Origin: CAYXLI01 sp964464925
GTDB taxonomy: Bacteria > Acidobacteriota > Terriglobia > Bryobacterales > Bryobacteraceae
Direction of reading: 5' to 3'
Length of the DNA: 64,000 nucleotides
Assembly: GCA_964464925.1 (NCBI GenBank)
Contig: CAYXLI010000023.1
Span: 34,802-98,801, forward strand
Position numbers and translations under genes: made by a program
Notes under the pieces: model-generated
The model's input: the letters and a program-made list of their open reading frames with translations, nothing else
Told to the model about the DNA's origin: nothing
Databases searched by the model: none
Shown: piece after piece, positions 55,155 to 63,627 of the stretch
How the letters are laid out: each line of letters begins with the position of its first letter
Numbering within the stretch: the first letter of the stretch is position 1

Positions 55155-56231
55155 TCAGTCCAGCTTCTTATCCGACAGGAACTTCGACATCAGGTCGGCC
55201 ACTTGTCTGTTGTTCAAGTCGGAAAACGGAAAATGCGTATTTCCACGAATGCCGACGTCCGGCAGGTGCACAACGGTCACGTCGCCACCGTGCCGGTTGA
55301 CCGTGTCGCGCCACTTTCGGGCCATCTCCATTCGAACTCGCCAGCCGTCCTGACCGGGATTGTCGCTGGGCTTCTCCGGAATGAAATCCCCGTAAAAGAT
55401 GATGATGGGGATCTTGGTCAATTTCGTGAACTCGGGCATGGGGACGCCGATTGCCGCGAGCGGCCCGCCGGAACTCGGCAGCGTTTCTGGAACTTCTCCC
55501 TCGGGAAACAGGAAGCCGCTGCCAGGCTCGTACGATACGATCGCTCGCACGTTGCCGGTCTTGAGCGCGGTCATCCATCCGAGCCCGCCACCTTGCGAGT
55601 GAGTCACGAAGACGGCTGGCCCGACTTTGTTGAACAGCGCTGCGAAGGCGTCTGAGTTCACTTGTGGATCGTACGGTCCCACGTTCGGTGTCATCTGCCG
55701 GAAGTACTGGTTCAGGGCTTCAGGGTCCTTTGAAAACTGGACGCCCGGGAAATACTCCGGCCATATGCCAATCCGGAACGTGTTAAACCACTGCTGCTCG
55801 TCCGGTGTGGCGTTAATGGTCGCCGAGACTGTGCTACGACCGGCATTGCCACGCCGAGGCTGGTCGATCAGGTAGACCGGAAACCGCCGGCGGAGAAAAA
55901 TCGTTTGGAAGCCCTCTCGGCCATCGGGAGTGGTTTCCCAGGTCTTTGAGAACTGCCCTGTGCCGTGCAGAAACACGAGAGGAAGCTTACGCCGGTTCAC
56001 GGGAATCTGATAGAACACATACGCGTGATCGCCGTGCAATGTCTGGCCATCAGGCGTTGGCTGCTTGGCGTTGAAAGTGCCAGCATTCGTGAGAACCTTG
56101 CCGCCCACGGCGAAGCTGCCTTGCTCTTGGATGATCAGCGGTTCTGGACCGCCATTTGTGGGGACCTGCGCGCTTGCTGAATTGAGTAGCGTGGCGGCGA
56201 ACAGGCACATCGCGATGCTTCGACGCTTCAT
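55155..56231 (-). CDS. Exported alpha/beta-hydrolase (esterase-like)
   Basis: 358 residues from the ATG at 56231 (GGAGAGG just upstream), with signal peptide SIAMCLFAATLLNSASAQ. Hydrolase elements are LPLVFLHGTGQFSKTW (oxyanion loop), the nucleophile elbow in VFVTHSQGGGLGW (H-S-Q-G-G), IIIFYGDFIPEKP near the acid, and a C-terminal histidine in GNTHFPF. This fits a secreted esterase or lipase-like enzyme with unknown substrate. It starts 14 nt after the cupin/CMD gene, so both are in the same operon. Confidence 0.9.
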   Translation of the reverse strand: MKRRSIAMCLFAATLLNSASAQVPTNGGPEPLIIQEQGSFAVGGKVLTNAGTFNAKQPTPDGQTLHGDHAYVFYQIPVNRRKLPLVFLHGTGQFSKTWETTPDGREGFQTIFLRRRFPVYLIDQPRRGNAGRSTVSATINATPDEQQWFNTFRIGIWPEYFPGVQFSKDPEALNQYFRQMTPNVGPYDPQVNSDAFAALFNKVGPAVFVTHSQGGGLGWMTALKTGNVRAIVSYEPGSGFLFPEGEVPETLPSSGGPLAAIGVPMPEFTKLTKIPIIIFYGDFIPEKPSDNPGQDGWRVRMEMARKWRDTVNRHGGDVTVVHLPDVGIRGNTHFPFSDLNNRQVADLMSKFLSDKKLD

Positions 56232-56245
56232 GACCTCTCCTGCAT

Positions 56246-57073
56246 TCATTTCTGTCCGAACACTTCCCTGGCAACGCCGATAGCGGTTACCGCGTTTGGC
56301 CAGCCGGCGTAGAACGCCAAATGCGTGATAGTTTCGATCAACTCGTCCTTGGTTAGCCCGTTTTCACGCGCGATCCGAAGGTGCGAGCGGAGCTGGTCGG
56401 GACGGTTCAATGCAATCAGCGCGGCCACGGTTGCGAGGCTACGGTCCCGCTTCGACAGATCTGGACGCTCCCAGATGTCGCCGTATAGTACGTTGTCGGT
56501 GATGTCGGCCAACTTCGGAGCAAAGCTGCCCATGGCTGCTTGAGACGGTCGCGGCCGTGCAGCGGCAGCTGCGGCCGGCGGCTGGCCTCGGAGGGGTGCG
56601 GCGTACTGAGCATCGCTGACCTTCTCCAGCCACTCGACGACCTTGCCATCGAGCTGTTCGGTGATCGCGATATGCGTCATCGAGGTGTTGGGCGCGGCTC
56701 CATGCCAGTGCTTCTGCCCGGGAGGAATCCAGACAACGTCGCCCTGCCTCATTTCGTCAACGGGATCGCCCCAGCGCTGAACCCGGCCCGTGCCAGCGGT
56801 AACGATCAGCGTCTGCCCCAATGGGTGCGTGTGCCAAGCGGTCCTAGCGCCGGGCTCAAATAGAACCCGGCCACCGGATACGCGTGCCGGCTCGCCCACC
56901 CGAAAGGCAGAATCCATCCGCACAGCACCGGTGAAATGGTCGGCCGGCAATGACTGGGTGGGATGCGTTCCAGCCCGCGTGATCCGGATTGCTTGCTGCT
57001 CCGCCTGGGTCTGGCTCTGCGCACCTGCCGCGAGCATGATGAGCGAGATCCCGATCGCTATGAGGATTCTCAT
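56246..57073 (-). CDS. Exported cupin–carboxymuconolactone decarboxylase fusion
   Basis: 275 residues. A signal peptide (ILIAIGISLIMLAAGAQS) precedes a cupin (about 60-150, FEPGARTAWHTHPLGQTLIV and QGDVVWIPPGQKHWHGA, with two metal-site histidine clusters). An Ala-rich linker leads to a CMD/AhpD-like domain (about 185-275, DLSKRDRSLATVAALIAL, THLAFYAGWPNA). The CMD segment lacks the CxxC of AhpD. CMD relatives work in aromatic-acid degradation, and cupin-CMD fusions are common, but the signal peptide argues against a cytoplasmic beta-ketoadipate role. AAGGAGAG precedes the ATG. Confidence 0.9.
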   Translation of the reverse strand: MRILIAIGISLIMLAAGAQSQTQAEQQAIRITRAGTHPTQSLPADHFTGAVRMDSAFRVGEPARVSGGRVLFEPGARTAWHTHPLGQTLIVTAGTGRVQRWGDPVDEMRQGDVVWIPPGQKHWHGAAPNTSMTHIAITEQLDGKVVEWLEKVSDAQYAAPLRGQPPAAAAAARPRPSQAAMGSFAPKLADITDNVLYGDIWERPDLSKRDRSLATVAALIALNRPDQLRSHLRIARENGLTKDELIETITHLAFYAGWPNAVTAIGVAREVFGQK

Positions 57074-57427
57074 TGTGACTCTCCTTCTTTACTGCTTTGG
57101 AGGTGCTTCAACGTTTGAGAGCGACAGGATGAATTGCCCCCGCCGCGCGCCCTGAACGGGAGTGCGGCCGAGGGGACATTCCGATCTCGAAGTTCCTCGG
57201 GCGTGAAGTGGACTGCATCGCCGTCGAGATCGTCGATCAAATGAGGCAGCCTGTTTGTGCCCGGAATCGGAACGACCGAGAGCCCTCGTGATAATAGCCA
57301 CGCGAGCGAGATCTGCGATCATGTCTGGCCGGCGTGGAGACGATGCATATACGCCGCCGGCCAGCCCGGTAGCCGCAACGGCTCCCGCTGTGCGTAAGAA
57401 GGAGCGGTGATTTAGAGAGTCGATCAT
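57070..57427 (-). pseudogene. Aldo/keto reductase remnant: signal region joined out of frame to a C-terminal piece
   Basis: A short open frame begins with a signal-like MIDSLNHRSFLRTAGAVAATG. After about 40 residues it stops resembling any family. In another frame, the next part reads QISLAWLLSRGLSVVPIPGTN and PHLIDDLDGDAVHFTPEELRD, the C-terminal NADP-binding part of an aldo/keto reductase. That frame ends at a TGA overlapping the next ATG. The barrel core (about 200 residues) is missing. The simplest reading is one large deletion with loss of frame. Confidence 0.85.
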
Positions 57428-57437
57428 ATCGTTCCTT

Positions 57438-58373
57438 TCAGGCCTTCTTCCAGTACTCGAGCGTTGTTCCGGTGTAGACGCCAGCGCCGGTCACTGCTTT
57501 CTTCTGCGTAGCTGCAATCTCTTCCACCGTCATGCGTTTGAAACGCTGAGCCGTCCTAATGTTGTCTTCCATCTGCCCCTGTGTACCCGCGCCGCAGATC
57601 GCGACATGCACACCGGGCTGGCTCAGTGCGTAACGCAGACATTCGGTCGCATTCACGGTCCGCAGCAGATTTGCCTTGGCAAAGATCTTGATGGCCTGGA
57701 CTCCGATTCCCAGTTCCTCGGCAACAGGAAGAGCCGTCTTCTCAAAGCTCAGATACGCGTGGTCGGCGGCATGCACCGGCATCATGACGGTGTCCCACTT
57801 GTCGTAGGCTTTCAACATCGCCGCATGGACTTCAGGGTCGAAATGACCAGTGAAACCAATGAGGCGGCATTTCCCGGCCTTCTTAGCAGCTTCAAAAGTC
57901 TCCATCGCTCCGCCGGGCGCAAAAATCGCGTCAATCTCTTTCTGGGTCCGAAGATCGTGCATCTGCCAGAGGTCGAGGTAATCGGTTTTCAGCAGGCGAA
58001 GTGAGGTTTCCAAATCCGCTTGTGCACCCTGCGCCGTGCGCTGTGCGGACTTCGACGTGAGGAAGACCTTGTTACGGACACCCTGCAGTCCGATACCGTA
58101 CGCTTCTTCGGAACGGCCCTGCCAGTACGTGCGAGCGCAGTCGAAGTAGGTTATCCCGAGATCGTACATCGTGCGAACGTGCTCCGCAGCCGCTTGAACC
58201 GTCGGGTGCAGGTCCATGCGTGCCCCGCCCTGCGCGATCATGCTGACCTTCAGGCCTGTCTTGCCAAAGGCTACGAACGGGATGTCGCCGGCCTTAGCCT
58301 TTTGCGGAGCTGCGAATGTCTGTTTGATAGGTAACCCGGCGAATGCGCCGCCGACAAACAATCTTCTCATCAT
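57438..58373 (-). CDS. Aldo/keto reductase, exported, intact copy
   Basis: 311 residues. A Tat-like N-terminus (MRRLFVGGAFAGLP) is followed by the (beta/alpha)8 fold. The catalytic tetrad residues are visible: D and Y in YFDCARTYWQGRSEEAYG, K in VFLTSKSAQ and H in LWQMHDLRT. The NADP-site segment near AICGAGTQGQMEDNIRTAQ is present. AGGAGG lies 6 nt before the ATG. It is the only undamaged reductase of four in this run and lies downstream of the frameshifted one. It is an NADPH-linked carbonyl reductase by family, but a periplasmic location would leave the cofactor source open. Confidence 0.92.
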   Translation of the reverse strand: MMRRLFVGGAFAGLPIKQTFAAPQKAKAGDIPFVAFGKTGLKVSMIAQGGARMDLHPTVQAAAEHVRTMYDLGITYFDCARTYWQGRSEEAYGIGLQGVRNKVFLTSKSAQRTAQGAQADLETSLRLLKTDYLDLWQMHDLRTQKEIDAIFAPGGAMETFEAAKKAGKCRLIGFTGHFDPEVHAAMLKAYDKWDTVMMPVHAADHAYLSFEKTALPVAEELGIGVQAIKIFAKANLLRTVNATECLRYALSQPGVHVAICGAGTQGQMEDNIRTAQRFKRMTVEEIAATQKKAVTGAGVYTGTTLEYWKKA

Positions 58374-58386
58374 ATTGAACCTCCTT

Positions 58387-59497
58387 CTACCGTCCGACCA
58401 TCTGCATGGCAGCGGAATCGAGCCGCGCCCCTAGTATGGCTATCTTGGAAGCTGCTTGATTGAACTCTCGCAGTTCGCTGGCCGTGAACTCGACGTTGAC
58501 CGCTCCGAGGTTCTCCTCGAGATGGGCGAGTTTCGTGGTGCCCGGAATCGGCACGATCCAGGGTTTTGGGCCAGGTGCCAGCCGAGTGCGATCTGAGCGG
58601 GTGCGACGCCTTTCCGGCGAGCCCATTCACGGACGAGAGTGACGATGGGAAGTTCGCCTTCACCGCTTCCGGCGTAAAGCGGTGCACCGCCGCCCGGCGG
58701 TCGGGCGGCGCGAATCGTGTGTTCTCGTCGAAAATGCCGGTCAGGAAGCCCCGGCCGAGAGGGCCCCACGGCACAAACCCGATTCCGAGTTCTTCGAGCG
58801 TTGGAAAGACATCCTGTTCCGGCTCGCGCTGCATCAGGCAGTATTCGGTCTGCAGAGCGGTCACCGGCTGAACGGCGTGCGCACGTCGAATCGTCTTCGC
58901 TGAGGCTTCCGACAGGCCGAAGTGCTTGACCTTACCTTCTTTGACCAGGTCCTTGACCGTGCCCGCCACGTCCTCGATCGGAACCTTCAGGTCAACGCGA
59001 TGCTGGTAGTAGAGGTCGACCGAATCGACACGGAGCCGCTTCAACGAGCCTTCGCACGCCTTTCTGATGTGCTCCGGGCGGCTGTTCAGCCCACCACGGC
59101 GGCCTGTCGCGGGATCGAATGCAAAACCGAATTTGCTGGCAATCAAGACTTGCTCTTTGAAGGGCGCTAGCGCCTCGCCAGTAACCTCCTCGGCAATGAA
59201 TGGGCCGTACGCTTCGGCTGTGTCGAAGAACGTCACTCCGCGTTCTACGGCACCGCGTATCACCGCGATCATTTGGTCCTTGGGTGGTATCGCGCTGTAC
59301 ACGCCCGACGCCTCCATGCAGCCAAGGCCGATGGCGGATACCTCCAACGAGCCGAGTTTGCGACGGCCTTTTGCGGATCGCGGAATCGAGGCGGCGCTCG
59401 CGGCAGAACTTGCGTTGCTTGTCAGCGATGCGGCGGCGATTCCCAGGCCCGCGAGAAGAAACGTCCGGCGGTCAGACTTGGATTGCAGAATCTTCAT
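58387..59497 (-). pseudogene. Aldo/keto reductase with two single-base frameshifts in the C-terminal third
   Basis: A Tat signal (SDRRTFLLAGLGIAAASL) and the first two-thirds are normal, including the tetrad (FFDTAEAYG, LIASKFGF, YYQHRVDL). Then the frame breaks. After KAN, the family sequence continues one frame over as LPIVTLVREWARRKGVAPAQ. After WHLAQ it moves to the third frame as KPWIVPIPGTTKLAHLEENLG, ending in MQMVGR. Restoring one base in each of two short homopolymers (AACTTCCC and CAAAACCC) gives a full-length protein that stops at 58387. This is either a decayed gene or a sequencing artefact. Confidence 0.88.
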
Positions 59498-59513
59498 ACC
59501 ACCCTCCAGTTAC

Positions 59514-60095
59514 TCAGCGATTCGAAAACTGCAGTATTCGTTCAGGAAGCCGCGCGCCCTCGACGGGAATCTTGGCGAACGATGTCTCAATTTCGCGCAG
59601 ATCCTCCGGCGTCAACTCCACTCCCACCGACCCCAGATTCTCCTCAAGGCGGTGCAGTTTCGTGGTGCCGGGAATCGGCACGATCCAGGGCTTCTGCGCG
59701 AGCAGCCAGGCGAGTGCCACCTGTGCCGGTGTCGCCTTCTTTCGCTCAGCGATCTGCTTCAGAAGCTCGACGAGGGAAAGGTTGGCCTCCCGCGCCTCAG
59801 GCGTGAAGCGAGGAAACACGGAACGGAAGTCGGAGTTGTCGAAGGTCGTCGACGCATCGATCTTTCCGGTGAGAAAGCCCTGTCCCAGCGGGCTCCACGG
59901 AACGAAACCAATCCCGAGTTCTTCACAGGCCGGCAGCACCTCCGGTTCCGGGTCCCGCGTCCGAATTGAGTACTCGCTCTGAATCGCTGCGATCGGGTGA
60001 ACGGCGTGTGCTCGCCGGATGGTTTGAGCGGACGCCTCGGAAAGCCCGTAATGGCGAACCTTGCCCTGCGCGATCAGGTCCTTCAGATGACCCTC
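59514..60095 (-). pseudogene. 5'-truncated aldo/keto reductase
   Basis: The C-terminal half of a close paralogue of the previous gene. It begins at HLKDLIAQGKVRHYGLSEAS, equivalent to about residue 190 of the neighbour. FVPWSPLGQGFLTG, WLLAQKPWIVPIPGTTKLHR and the end PERILQFSNR are intact. There is no start codon, signal or first half, and an in-frame TGA lies just before the homology starts. It ends 16 nt before the frameshifted copy, so it was once in the same operon. It is likely non-functional. Confidence 0.88.
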
Positions 60096-60573
60096 TCAGG
60101 CGGAGCAAATGCTGCGGATAAGCGGAGGACAGATGAGATGGAAGTAGGACGCATTGACGACGCTGAAAAGGCGCAGGTTGATACAGTCAAATTACGCCGG
60201 CTGCTGGAATCGGCAAAGCTGCCGTGGTGCATAGATAGGAGCCGTCGGCCGGATGCCCGAGCCACTCGCGACGGACGAGCTTGATAACTGTCCTCACAGG
60301 CACGATTTGTAAACGCTACGCCTCAGGCAGAATCTATGCCTTGTGCTGGCAGGGTGGTTCGCCACGTATAGATCGTGAACGTTGTGTTGCTCCCCACGAC
60401 CCTCTGCGAGCAACGCCCGTGTCGGAGATCCAGCTCGCATTCGCCGCAGAGTCCCCGCCACGCACCGAACCGATTGCAAGGGAGAATCGGGAAACGATAT
60501 ACCAGCACGCAGTTGGCGTGTACGCTTCCTAAGTGCAACCAGAGGCATGGTTAGTGAGGCAGACAATTCGTCG
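60096..60573. other. Unassigned spacer after the truncated reductase
   Basis: 478 nt between the truncated reductase and the regulator gene. The homology stops abruptly at about 60090 and the next sequence is unrelated, so this marks a rearrangement breakpoint. The open frames seen here are short and without known motifs. I see no insertion-sequence ends. Confidence 0.6.
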
Positions 60574-62382
60574 TTAGCCCTTGAGGAACGTCTGCTCAAT
60601 TACTCGCTGGAATCTCGGGTCAGATCGGACGCAGTCGAAGCGGGGGTCCACGCGCAGCCGAAGGATTGCGGCAGTCCTCTCCTGAACAGCCGCGAGTAAC
60701 CACTCCATTGCGTGATCCAACTGTTCTAGACCAAGACACGCTTCTGCCATGATGGCGGCCGACACGTATTTCGTTTTTGATATCTCTACAAGTAGCCCGA
60801 GGATTTCTTCGGCCTTTTCGGTCTCGGCTCCTCGAGCATAAGCATAGGCCAGCGCACCCAGCGCTTGGGGGCTATCCCCGGAGAGCCGTGCGGCCGCCAC
60901 ACAGTGGTCAATCGCTTCCCGATGTAACCCCGAACTGCTGTATGCGAGGCCTAGCCGATGGTGAGTTGCGGGGAAGGTTTCGTCCATCTCTAGTGTCCTT
61001 TGCAACTGCTCAATGGCTTGAGGATATTTACGCGCGAAATACAGAATATAACCGTGGTTCGCGTTGCAGATGAGCGACAGAGGTTCCAGGTCCAGCGCTG
61101 TTCGAATTGCAGCAAGCGCGGCTTCATGCTGACCCATGAAACTGCACATCATGGAATACCAATGGTGAGCATTCGCATAGTACGGCTGCCGGAGCAGCGC
61201 CTGCTTTACTTCCCGCTGCGCGGAAGCCCAGTCCCAGCGATAGAAGAAATAGACGAAGGCCAAAGAAGCATGTGCTTCGGCGAGGTCCGGTTGCAGTTCA
61301 ATGGCCTTTAAAGCCGCCCGCTCCGCCTCAGGATACGTATCATGAGGTGGTAGCCAACCCGTAAGGGAGCCATGCAGGCCGATGAGGATTTGAGTATCAG
61401 CGATCCCAACCCACGGCATCGCGTATTGTGGATCAAGCTCAATCGCCTGCCGGAAGTGACGGATCGCTTTCTGGGCAGCTTCGAATGTACGCCTGCTAAG
61501 GAAATATCTGCCTCGCAGGTTAAGCTGGTACGCTTCGCTGTTTTTTGTGTACGAATGCTTGAATGAGTGCTTCTGAGCGCTCGTCAGATTCAAGGCGAGT
61601 GCTGCCGCGACGCGTGTGGAGAGTGAATCCTCAACCGCAAACAGGTGAGTGAATTTCTCATCGAACTGGTCTGCCCACAGCGAGCGCTGCTCGTCAGCAC
61701 TGATCATTTGAACCGTGACGCGAACGTGCTCACCCGCCTGCTGAATGCTGCCGGTGATAACGTAATCGACTTTCAGTGTCCTGGCGACGGCTGTTAGGTC
61801 CTGGCTGGAGCCGGCGTACGTCAGGATGGCGCTGGTAGGCCTTACCACTAATTGACTGAGGTTGCTGAGCCGCGTGATGACCGCGTCGGCGATTCCCAAC
61901 GAGAGCGAAGGGTCATCCCCTTGTGGCGTCAACCATGCGAACGGCAGAACAGCCAGAGTCGTCACTACGCTCGTAGATGGCGTCGGCATCTCCTTGTCAG
62001 CGGACTCCGCGAGATTGCGGGGATGGCGGGGCACAACAGTAACTACATCCTGTAGGAACCGATATCCTCGACCGGAGATCGTTGCAATGAAGCGATGTTC
62101 CTTTGGTCCTTCCCCCAGGGCTTTGCGAATATCAGCAATCGCCCGAGCCAGGCTGTTCTCTTCGACAGACGCATCCGCCCAGACAGAATCGAGCAGCCTC
62201 GATTTTTCGATTAGCATCCCGCTGTGTTGGACCAGAAACAACAGGACATCGAAAGATTTCGCAACGAGCGGGACCGGGTGACCGCGTTGAAGCAACTCGC
62301 GATTCGCGGGGTCCAGACGAAAATCGGCGAACTCGTAACAAACGGATGCCTCAGGACGCTGCAAAGTCAATACATCCAGCAT
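60574..62382 (-). CDS. Winged-helix (OmpR/CadC-type) DNA-binding protein with FlgO-like and TPR domains
   Basis: 602 residues from the ATG at 62382; a GTG five codons upstream is possible. A Trans_reg_C winged helix (about 15-105, FRLDPANRELLQRG, SFDVLLFLVQHSG, SLARAIADIRKALG) comes first. A FlgO-like domain follows (LAVLPFAWLTPQGDD, VDYVITGSIQQAGEHV), then about eight TPRs (GRYFLSRRTFEAAQKAIRHF, AYSSSGLHREAIDHCVAAAR). This layout is typical of one-component regulators in Acidobacteriota. Unlike CadC, no membrane helix is seen. It is divergent from the truncated cytochrome gene and may control it. Confidence 0.9.
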   Translation of the reverse strand: MLDVLTLQRPEASVCYEFADFRLDPANRELLQRGHPVPLVAKSFDVLLFLVQHSGMLIEKSRLLDSVWADASVEENSLARAIADIRKALGEGPKEHRFIATISGRGYRFLQDVVTVVPRHPRNLAESADKEMPTPSTSVVTTLAVLPFAWLTPQGDDPSLSLGIADAVITRLSNLSQLVVRPTSAILTYAGSSQDLTAVARTLKVDYVITGSIQQAGEHVRVTVQMISADEQRSLWADQFDEKFTHLFAVEDSLSTRVAAALALNLTSAQKHSFKHSYTKNSEAYQLNLRGRYFLSRRTFEAAQKAIRHFRQAIELDPQYAMPWVGIADTQILIGLHGSLTGWLPPHDTYPEAERAALKAIELQPDLAEAHASLAFVYFFYRWDWASAQREVKQALLRQPYYANAHHWYSMMCSFMGQHEAALAAIRTALDLEPLSLICNANHGYILYFARKYPQAIEQLQRTLEMDETFPATHHRLGLAYSSSGLHREAIDHCVAAARLSGDSPQALGALAYAYARGAETEKAEEILGLLVEISKTKYVSAAIMAEACLGLEQLDHAMEWLLAAVQERTAAILRLRVDPRFDCVRSDPRFQRVIEQTFLKG

Positions 62383-62493
62383 ACTGGTCAATTCCACGGT
62401 CGAGATTGGGGCTCGAATGGTGCGTTCACAACTTTCACAATCATTTCAGAAATCGCGAAGGACTGCCGAGCCCACTCATCGGCATGATGAGTC

Positions 62494-63627
62494 GTGCGTA
62501 CCATACATCTTTTTTTTAGCCTTGTTGCCTTTACTGGCTGCTCTTCTATTCTTTGCTCGCAATCCGCCTTTCGCCCAGAGATTCCCAGGACCTGGGACGA
62601 TGCAGCGCTCGCAGAGTGGGCGACACCCCTTGCCGGTCTGAACCGGCGTCCCACTCATATTTCGAGCAAGGAATACTATGCGATGCCGGTTGAGAATCTC
62701 CGGACTTATCCAGTATATTTCCCCGGTCGGGAGCCAGAAGGTTACTGGGAACAATTGAAGCGAACTGGACCGAAGCCCCTGATTGAACCCGAGAAGCTGA
62801 AGACTGAAGCCGACTGGGTCGACGCGGGGAGAATCGTTTTTGAAGAAGCGGATTTCCCTCGATTGCGAACCTTCGATCCTAAATTCATAGCGATGGTCAG
62901 AAGTCCGGAAACATTTGCGGCCGAGCACGCTCTTCCGGATGGCACCGTTTTCGGCATGCGGTGGCTGCCGACATCGCGTGGAGTCGCGCTGACCTTCCCG
63001 AACTGTAGTCAGTGCCACTTGGCGTATCAGAAGAATGGCAATCGCATTCCAGGCGCACCGTCGTTCGCAAATGGCTCATCGCGGACAAGCGGCCGGGTCC
63101 GTATCGCCCCGATCGTTCCGCAGGTTCAGCGTGCGAATCACGTCGTGACCGGGTCGCCACCGTTCATCATGGGCGCGGAGCCGTTCGGCATGTCGTTATA
63201 TCGGGCTTTTGGCGTGCCTTGGATTGTTCCAGACACCAACGAAAAGATCAAGACCGTCACGACGGAAGAATACATCGCACTTGCTACGGAAATCCGTTAC
63301 GGGGGCGGTGTTCCGCGTTGGAACGGCAGCTTGTATCACCCGGCGAAGATCCCTGATCTGATCGGTATCAAGGACAGGAGGTACATCGATCACACAGCCA
63401 CTCACTTACACCGCGGAATAGGCGACCTGATGCGGTATGCGGCTTTGGTCAGTTCTGCAGAAACAGCGGACTTCGGTGGCCATCACGTCCTGAGCGAAGA
63501 CGCAAAGCGCGTGAATGCAAGACTGTCCGATGAGGCTCTCTACGCACTGGCGCTATACATCTACGCCCTACAGCCGCCTAGCAATCCGAACCCGTTCGGT
63601 CAAAATATTCATGCAGCTCGGGCGTAG
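62494..63627 (+). CDS. Cytochrome c-type protein, 3' end lost to insertion
   Basis: 377 residues from a GTG start. A hydrophobic N-terminus (LFFSLVAFTGCSSIL) and one haem site (C171-S-Q-C174-H175) are present. The last recognisable family sequence, LYALALYIYALQPPSNPNPFG, normally continues into a second CxxCH haem domain. Here it is followed by ten unrelated residues and a stop that overlaps an integrase-type gene on the other strand. The gene is therefore probably truncated by the mobile element and may no longer work as a dihaem protein. No strong ribosome site precedes the start. Confidence 0.75.
   Translation: MRTIHLFFSLVAFTGCSSILCSQSAFRPEIPRTWDDAALAEWATPLAGLNRRPTHISSKEYYAMPVENLRTYPVYFPGREPEGYWEQLKRTGPKPLIEPEKLKTEADWVDAGRIVFEEADFPRLRTFDPKFIAMVRSPETFAAEHALPDGTVFGMRWLPTSRGVALTFPNCSQCHLAYQKNGNRIPGAPSFANGSSRTSGRVRIAPIVPQVQRANHVVTGSPPFIMGAEPFGMSLYRAFGVPWIVPDTNEKIKTVTTEEYIALATEIRYGGGVPRWNGSLYHPAKIPDLIGIKDRRYIDHTATHLHRGIGDLMRYAALVSSAETADFGGHHVLSEDAKRVNARLSDEALYALALYIYALQPPSNPNPFGQNIHAARA

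Noticed and set aside
55155..56231. Reading the exported hydrolase as a polyester or PET hydrolase
   Set aside because: The nucleophile elbow is H-S-Q-G-G, not the G-x-S-M-G of cutinase-like enzymes, and no substrate-specific motif is visible.
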